Shown: positions 60,601-64,000 of the stretch, one piece after another
Position numbering within the stretch: the stretch's first letter is position 1
Layout of the letters: each line of letters opens with the position of its first letter
From: JBBDRW01 sp040905265
Lineage (GTDB): Bacteria > Bacteroidota > Rhodothermia > Balneolales > Balneolaceae
Direction of reading: 5' to 3'
Assembly (NCBI GenBank): GCA_040905265.1
Contig: JBBDRW010000157.1
Coordinates: forward strand, 20,575 to 84,574
DNA: 64,000 nucleotides
Translations under genes and position numbers: made by a program
The notes under the pieces: generated by a model
Told to the model about the DNA's origin: nothing
Database searches by the model: none
The model's input: the letters and a program-made list of their open reading frames with translations, nothing else

Positions 60601-61560
60601 TATAGCTGAGAGCGAACGGAGTTCATCCGCCGAAGAGGAAGGATAGAATCTTGGTAGCCAGACAGAAGTCAGATTGATTTCAGATACGAATATCCAGGCG
60701 ATAATAATACCTGAAACCCGCAAAATCAGTCCGGCCCAGGTATGGTACGATAGCGTCCATAGAAGAAACATAAGAATGGACAGAGTCGCTATTGCAGTGA
60801 GAAAAAAGATGCGCCATCGATCGGATTGGGCCTGCTGCTGATTGAGTACCCGTTCCATACTGTCAGGATCCGCATACACGATTCCTGCAGAATCTGAATG
60901 TTGCGTTGAAAGCTTTCTGTAAAAATCGGGTGGAGCCGGAGGCTGGTCGAAAAATGAGAACTGAACCGGAAACCTGTCACGCAATGACGGATGATTGGAA
61001 AGATTAAGCTCCTGGTTACGTGCAATCGGGATCACATTCCGTTGTTCAATTTTTCGGGTCGAAACCAGGGTAAACTGTTCTTCATCACCAAGTTGAAACG
61101 ATTCAACGGCCTGCAGAAGAATGACATTCCTGACCCGTTCCAACGTGATCGAAAGTGAATCGAATGGTATGGACACAGGTTGTTGATCCCGGACAGGGAT
61201 ATACCCGTTCCAGGAATAGAGTTCCTCATTCCGATAGAGAGATGTACCCCAGAATGATGGATAATCCCGCATCAGTTCATGAATACCCTGCCTGGATGCA
61301 CCGGTTTCGAAACTGTTCACGATCTCTTGTCGCAAACTGTGGTGATTCGATTCAAACTGATCATGGAGGCCCTGAAATAACTCTACAGACAGATCAAGAC
61401 TTTCACGGATCATGCTTTCTGTATCTTCGTCTGACAGATCAGATCCGGATATATTCAATTCAAACAGTCCGTATCCGACAGCAGAAAGCAGCAGGAGTAA
61501 AGCGATGAGAGATATCGGGTTAAGCCTGATTGTAGATATGTTAGTGAGAAATCGGGTCAT
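57670..61560 (-). CDS. large membrane sensor histidine kinase (NtrY-like)
   Basis: 1296 residues from ATG at 61560 (MTRFLTNISTIRLNPISLIA); an in-frame ATG at 61623 adds 21 residues. A first helix (about 15-30), an extracytoplasmic sensor region (about 40-250), a block of many hydrophobic helices (about 255-520), a second long extracytoplasmic region (about 530-790), then another helix pair, a HAMP domain (LTKPLQYIQSGLQKISSGN), HisKA with VAHEIKNPLTPMKLNLQLLQ (phospho-acceptor His near 1090) and HATPase motifs (NLVKNSIEAL, DNGSGIAPEDQEKIF, GTGLGLAISKKIIEAH). The KNPLTP H-box is NtrY-type. No response regulator gene is adjacent. Followed by 60 bases of upstream gap and the YaiO-like gene. Confidence 0.9.
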   Translation of the reverse strand: MTRFLTNISTIRLNPISLIALLLLLSAVGYGLFELNISGSDLSDEDTESMIRESLDLSVELFQGLHDQFESNHHSLRQEIVNSFETGASRQGIHELMRDYPSFWGTSLYRNEELYSWNGYIPVRDQQPVSIPFDSLSITLERVRNVILLQAVESFQLGDEEQFTLVSTRKIEQRNVIPIARNQELNLSNHPSLRDRFPVQFSFFDQPPAPPDFYRKLSTQHSDSAGIVYADPDSMERVLNQQQAQSDRWRIFFLTAIATLSILMFLLWTLSYHTWAGLILRVSGIIIAWIFVSEINLTSVWLPRFYPSSSADELRSLSAIFDYSIHSLFLFILAISVITTLANKWRVVPHNKHYLTFFYAILFGALNAGLLCFYIVQTYNTSTLSGISFLDLELLPTLSAWGFYIASAFFLCSVSALLIATWWFLFIAESEKMAIIITLTLVSYIFFIFLSDYFIVYSLFSGWIFLLATGLFICCLAGALFIYYFPESFLQLSGFRLLLIATIYSAASGYTIFSNATYHLIDRELTEVAGEYIEEQDEEASQVLHQLLTSIEQRLLFLSQNDIDNRTTLVQGLFQRAIQASMQNQWRRYSYDIQILDSNGNSISEYATNLDSPSGYFDLRQMEVSYEVERIRRETNRPIIHDTRPNRLTQGDYTTFFRGWIPVYDELQTDRIIAWIVAAIYLERPDFRKPIRAVLAASTSDDWKRSFYLSEFQDGIHTRSLVSGIYSKQPRYNQLPQREQEIALQDSIAFITNITEDGMFREVLLHTDSTTIIKASTPLPEANHQLFSIFRIQILSLLTGLLLFPLFSYAGLQMFSLFSQSRKFRHRLLDGLTLSTLLFLVVLVLSTRYAMTNQNEKNLELETSAKLDNLIETLPLRQLPETELQTEPVSLSSATTPLDTDAIFYVGNRVSESTTPQIFQQNLLPDILPYRVYDYLYNRQRQQMSESIQIGNETLLVSYRVIISEENEPYAVLAIPTFLHSPLYTEQMLETTSALLVIYLFVFGIFLTGTFIFSQQLTKPLQYIQSGLQKISSGNLETTIPVNSRDEIGSLSEAYNTMVKRLRDLRNELAIAEREAAWKEMAQQVAHEIKNPLTPMKLNLQLLQRQLENSPKSVEEMRSQIERVTENIIEQIESLNKIASDFSKFGKPVQGEFKDVEINELIRTVIEFYEADSPELFQRDLHPSPLYVSGSVDELRRTLINLVKNSIEALDGEGELIIRSGRTGTDVRIELTDNGSGIAPEDQEKIFVPNFSTKSSGTGLGLAISKKIIEAHHGKIFFRSEKGMGTTFVIELPLKE

Positions 61561-61732
61561 CGAGTACGTTGTGTCCCAATGTTGGAATAAATAAAGACAA
61601 ATGGAACAGGGTGTGACCGTCACTAAGTCTCAGACGATCATTCGTTCAAGTTATAAAAAAAGATCAATGAAGGTGTGATCTCTAAGGATTGTTCTGCGTG
61701 GCAGTAGTAAAGCCAGAAATGGAGTCGCAGTT

Positions 61733-62698
61733 TCAGGTCAGCAGATTCGGGATTGTATGCTCGGGTTTGCCGGTTAGCACCCCGATAATTGCGTCCGCAG
61801 AGAGATCACCCATGGCTCGTCTGGATTTGACTGTGGCACTCCCGATATGAGGGAGAAGTACTGTATTGGGAGTATTGTACAGCTCTGGATGAATAGTCGG
61901 TTCGTGTTCATAGACATCCAGCCCGGCGCCGCCAACCTGGCCCTGTTTCAACGCATCGGCAAGTGCGTCTTCATCAATCACAGGACCTCTGGATGTGTTG
62001 ACGATAACGACATGGTTTTTCATCAGGTTGATTCTTCGTCGGTCGATAAGGTGACGGGTTTCATCTGTAAGAGGGCAATGGATGGAAAGTGCGTCAATCT
62101 CTTCCAGCATACGATCGAGGTCTGGCATGTATCTGGCCTGTAGTTTCTCCTCTCTCGCCTGGTCAATTTGGTTGCGGTTGTGATAGAGGATCTTCATGCC
62201 GCATGCATGAGCTTTCCGTGCGAATGCCTGTCCGATTCTTCCCATACCGATGATACCCAGTGTAGCTCCAAAAAGTTCCAGGCCAAGAAATCCGGTCGGA
62301 TGCCACCCGTTAAACTGACGATTTCGGACCTGTTTCTCAGCTTCTGTTGTGTGGCGGGCGACACTGAGCAGTAGTGACAGTGCGATCTCTGCTGTAGATT
62401 CGGTCAGGACTCCTGGTGTATTTGCGATTCTGACTCCAAATTCCCGGGCTGCATCCAGATCAATATTATTGTACCCCACGGCATAATTGGATACAACTTT
62501 TAGTTTCGTAGCCGCCTTGAACACATCCCGGGTGAGCGGATTTGAGAGCATGGTGAGAAAACCGTCAAAATCCTGACTGGCCGCTTTCAGGGCATCGACA
62601 TTATCAAACTCTCCGCGGTTGCCGATCGTTACTTCAAAATGGTTTTGAAGTTTCTGAACCGCTGATTTGATTACAGGTTCGGTGATCAGAATTTTCAA
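61733..62698 (-). CDS. D-2-hydroxyacid dehydrogenase (glyoxylate/hydroxypyruvate reductase-like)
   Basis: 321 residues. NAD-binding motif GIIGMGRIGQAFARKA near 148-163, with N or H in place of an acidic ribose contact (LYHNRNQ), which hints at NADP preference; catalytic Arg in VNTSRGPVIDEDAL near 232, catalytic Glu in the following segment, and His in LLPHIGSATVKSR near 282. Length and motifs fit the GyaR/GhrB group acting on glyoxylate or hydroxypyruvate. It lies 18 bases downstream of rsfS and could be co-transcribed with rsfS and the LytR_C gene. Confidence 0.88.
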   Translation of the reverse strand: MKILITEPVIKSAVQKLQNHFEVTIGNRGEFDNVDALKAASQDFDGFLTMLSNPLTRDVFKAATKLKVVSNYAVGYNNIDLDAAREFGVRIANTPGVLTESTAEIALSLLLSVARHTTEAEKQVRNRQFNGWHPTGFLGLELFGATLGIIGMGRIGQAFARKAHACGMKILYHNRNQIDQAREEKLQARYMPDLDRMLEEIDALSIHCPLTDETRHLIDRRRINLMKNHVVIVNTSRGPVIDEDALADALKQGQVGGAGLDVYEHEPTIHPELYNTPNTVLLPHIGSATVKSRRAMGDLSADAIIGVLTGKPEHTIPNLLT

Positions 62699-62716
62699 GA
62701 TTACCAGGATCTGTTA

Positions 62717-63127
62717 TTAATTGTCATCAATCTCTCTGAGAGGAGCATCATTCCACATCCGTTCAATACCATAGAATTCCCGCTTCTCTTCACTGAAAAT
62801 ATGTACAACTACATTGACATAGTCGAGAATGATCCATCGTCTGGCATCCAGCCCCTCCATTTTCCAGACTTTTTCTCCAATTTTCTTTTGGGTCTCCTCC
62901 ATAACATGATCGGCAAGAGCTTTAATCTGAGTATCTGATGTTCCGTGGCAGACAACGAAATAATCTGTGAGTGATGTTAATTCCCGGACGTCGAGGAGTA
63001 CGATCTTTTTTGCCTTTTTTTGAAGTAGTGCATCTGTTATGGACGTAATCAATGTATCGGCGTTGGCAGTCTTGTCTTCGGAAAGACTGACAAATGTTTC
63101 TGAAGTAGCCTGGGGTCGGTTTGGCAT
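62717..63127 (-). CDS. rsfS: ribosomal silencing factor RsfS
   Basis: 136 residues. The RsfS/Iojap fold binds ribosomal protein L14 and blocks subunit joining in starvation. Motifs: KAKKIVLLDVRELTSLTDYFVVCHGTSDTQIKALADHV (about 40-75) and WIILDYVNVVVHIFSEEKREFYGIERMWND (about 100-130) are near diagnostic. Length is normal. It lies 3 bases after the LytR_C gene stop and 18 bases before the hydroxyacid dehydrogenase, so the three genes form a likely operon. Confidence 0.95.
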   Translation of the reverse strand: MPNRPQATSETFVSLSEDKTANADTLITSITDALLQKKAKKIVLLDVRELTSLTDYFVVCHGTSDTQIKALADHVMEETQKKIGEKVWKMEGLDARRWIILDYVNVVVHIFSEEKREFYGIERMWNDAPLREIDDN

Positions 63128-63130
63128 AGA

Positions 63131-63589
63131 TCAGTTTTGGTTGATGTTTAGTGATTGATAATCGGAACCGATGACCAGTGTGGCATCCAGATAAAATTCA
63201 GGAGATTGTTCAATCAGAATCCGTTCTGCCGGAATACCCAATGCCTGGGCAACTTTCCGTGCATTCTCCATATTGCCGGTTCTTGAGAGGATAATGGATT
63301 CGGTCATGTCATAATTATCGAAATTACCGGTTTCCACCACATCAAATCCATACTCTCTCAGTGTGGATGTAAACAGACTTGCAATTCCTGAAACACCACA
63401 TCCATTTAAGACTTCAAGCTGAATAATATCACTGATCAAAACCGGATCTTCAGTCGACCGTTCACTCTCGATTCGCGGGTATATTATCCTCATGGCAAGA
63501 GCGAATAACAGTACGATCAACAGTACACTCAAGAAGCCGATTGCGGCTTGTAACAGAAATCCCTCTTGTCCAGATTTGCTCTCAGACAT
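63131..63589 (-). CDS. LytR_C-domain membrane protein
   Basis: 152 residues. One transmembrane helix at about 11-33 (LQAAIGFLSVLLIVLLFALA), then an extracytoplasmic LytR C-terminal-like domain: LEVLNGCGVSGIASLFTSTL (about 58-77), REYGFDVVETGNFDNYDMTE and ERILIEQSPEFYLDATLVIG, which is the usual fold of the LytR_C family (PF13399). The family is found at the end of LytR/CpsA/Psr proteins; here it stands alone. It lies 3 bases before rsfS. The function is likely in the cell envelope but is not established. Confidence 0.85.
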   Translation of the reverse strand: MSESKSGQEGFLLQAAIGFLSVLLIVLLFALAMRIIYPRIESERSTEDPVLISDIIQLEVLNGCGVSGIASLFTSTLREYGFDVVETGNFDNYDMTESIILSRTGNMENARKVAQALGIPAERILIEQSPEFYLDATLVIGSDYQSLNINQN

Positions 63590-63598
63590 TCATTTTTC

Positions 63599-64000
63599 TT
63601 AATATCCGAAATAATTGCGGCCGTACATTGATCCTGGGTAGTGGCCGAAAGGAGAATAGGAAGGCCGTTGTGAAAACTGGATCGAAAGCCTCGAATTTTC
63701 AGAAATCTGGTAGTCGAGCTGTGCCCGGTCGATGAGTATCCGGCCTCCCAGACTGTTCTGCTGGTTTGTCATAAACGAATTTCCAAATGGTGAGTGGAGA
63801 AACGATACATCGACATAGGCGTCCAGATTATCACTCAGGTCAAAATACAAATGATTTGTGTAGGCGTTCAGGTTTTGAAACTGCCCTCCAACACTTCCGA
63901 AATTCATACTATACGAGTGGCTCATGGACATATTCAGCATACTCATCCAGTTACTGCTGTTCGACGGGGCGGTTTGGATGATCGCACCGGTATAGTCTGT
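63599..64000 (-). CDS. beta-strand-rich protein, 3' end only (partial)
   Basis: The frame enters from the right edge and stops at 63599-63601, about 133 residues shown; an internal methionine cluster (MSMLNMSMSH) is not a convincing start. The visible part alternates aromatic and polar residues (YLYFDLSDNLDAYVDVSFLH, DRAQLDYQISENSRLSIQFS) as in outer-membrane or autotransported beta-barrels, and ends in a Tyr/Gly/Pro-rich tail (SYSPFGHYPGSMYGRNYFGY). It lies 9 bases before the LytR_C gene and may be co-transcribed with it. No specific family recognised. Confidence 0.5.
   Translation of the reverse strand, partial: TDYTGAIIQTAPSNSSNWMSMLNMSMSHSYSMNFGSVGGQFQNLNAYTNHLYFDLSDNLDAYVDVSFLHSPFGNSFMTNQQNSLGGRILIDRAQLDYQISENSRLSIQFSQRPSYSPFGHYPGSMYGRNYFGY

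Noticed and set aside
1..64000. CRISPR arrays, rRNA genes, prophage or transposase genes
   Set aside because: No regularly spaced short repeats, rRNA-like sequences, phage genes or transposases were seen; the only RNA gene I can support is tRNA-Gly.

Overview
The window is a gene-dense bacterial chromosome segment, probably from a member of the Balneolota/Rhodothermota (relatives of Bacteroidota). That placement is an inference. It rests on recF followed by a DUF721/DciA gene and a YbbR gene, a DUF4834-like small membrane protein, a long-form IspH, GMC dehydrogenase paired with a gluconate-dehydrogenase subunit-3 Tat lipoprotein, six-bladed-propeller lipoproteins, a YaiO-type outer-membrane barrel, and weak Shine-Dalgarno sequences. 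No phage, insertion sequence with a transposase, or CRISPR array was found.

Left part (1-25.5 kb) is mostly housekeeping. A minus-strand run carries dnaA, folB, folK, a deoxynucleoside kinase, a DUF4834-like protein and a TPR protein. The 374-bp gap between dnaA and prmC holds three perfect TTATCCACA DnaA boxes and is the best candidate for the replication origin. Then come an outer-membrane protein, enolase, recF-DUF721-ybbR, ispH, a DEAD-box RNA helicase, smc, frr, pyrH, a clear terminator, tsf, rpsB, rpsI, rplM and aconitase.

Middle part (25.5-44.4 kb) is metabolic and accessory. Five minus-strand genes in a row (esterase, MATE exporter, type III polyketide synthase, methyltransferase, FAD monooxygenase) look like a phenolic-lipid (SrsABC-like) pathway. 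They are followed by a GMC oxidoreductase with its small Tat subunit, an NfeD/SPFH/SPFH membrane-microdomain operon, a glucose/sorbosone-type dehydrogenase, an SDR, a Gfo/Idh/MocA oxidoreductase, an alpha/beta hydrolase, an ECF sigma factor with a small membrane partner, a propeller lipoprotein and a small barrel.

Right part (44.4-64 kb) starts with a decayed Fic C-terminal fragment next to tRNA-Gly(CCC). A three-gene module follows (enolase-superfamily enzyme, Nramp-like transporter, ThuA-like protein), then a zone of gene remnants (49.08-49.6 kb), an SMP-30-like lipoprotein, an Uup-type ABC-F ATPase, an AI-2E transporter, an LtaS-like membrane sulfatase ending in TPRs, a convergent YaiO-like barrel that begins with the same TPR module, a large NtrY-like histidine kinase, a hydroxyacid dehydrogenase, rsfS and a LytR_C protein.

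The most interesting non-coding signal is an interspersed, MITE-like element of about 141 bp with terminal inverted repeats GGAGCCTTTG/CAAAGGCTCC. There are two full copies (5804-5944 and 22495-22634) plus solo ends and mini-palindromes near 7201, 31003, 49076 and 50604. The most interesting protein signal is the TPR module shared by the inner-membrane LtaS-like enzyme and the adjacent outer-membrane barrel, which suggests an envelope-spanning polymer-modification or export system.
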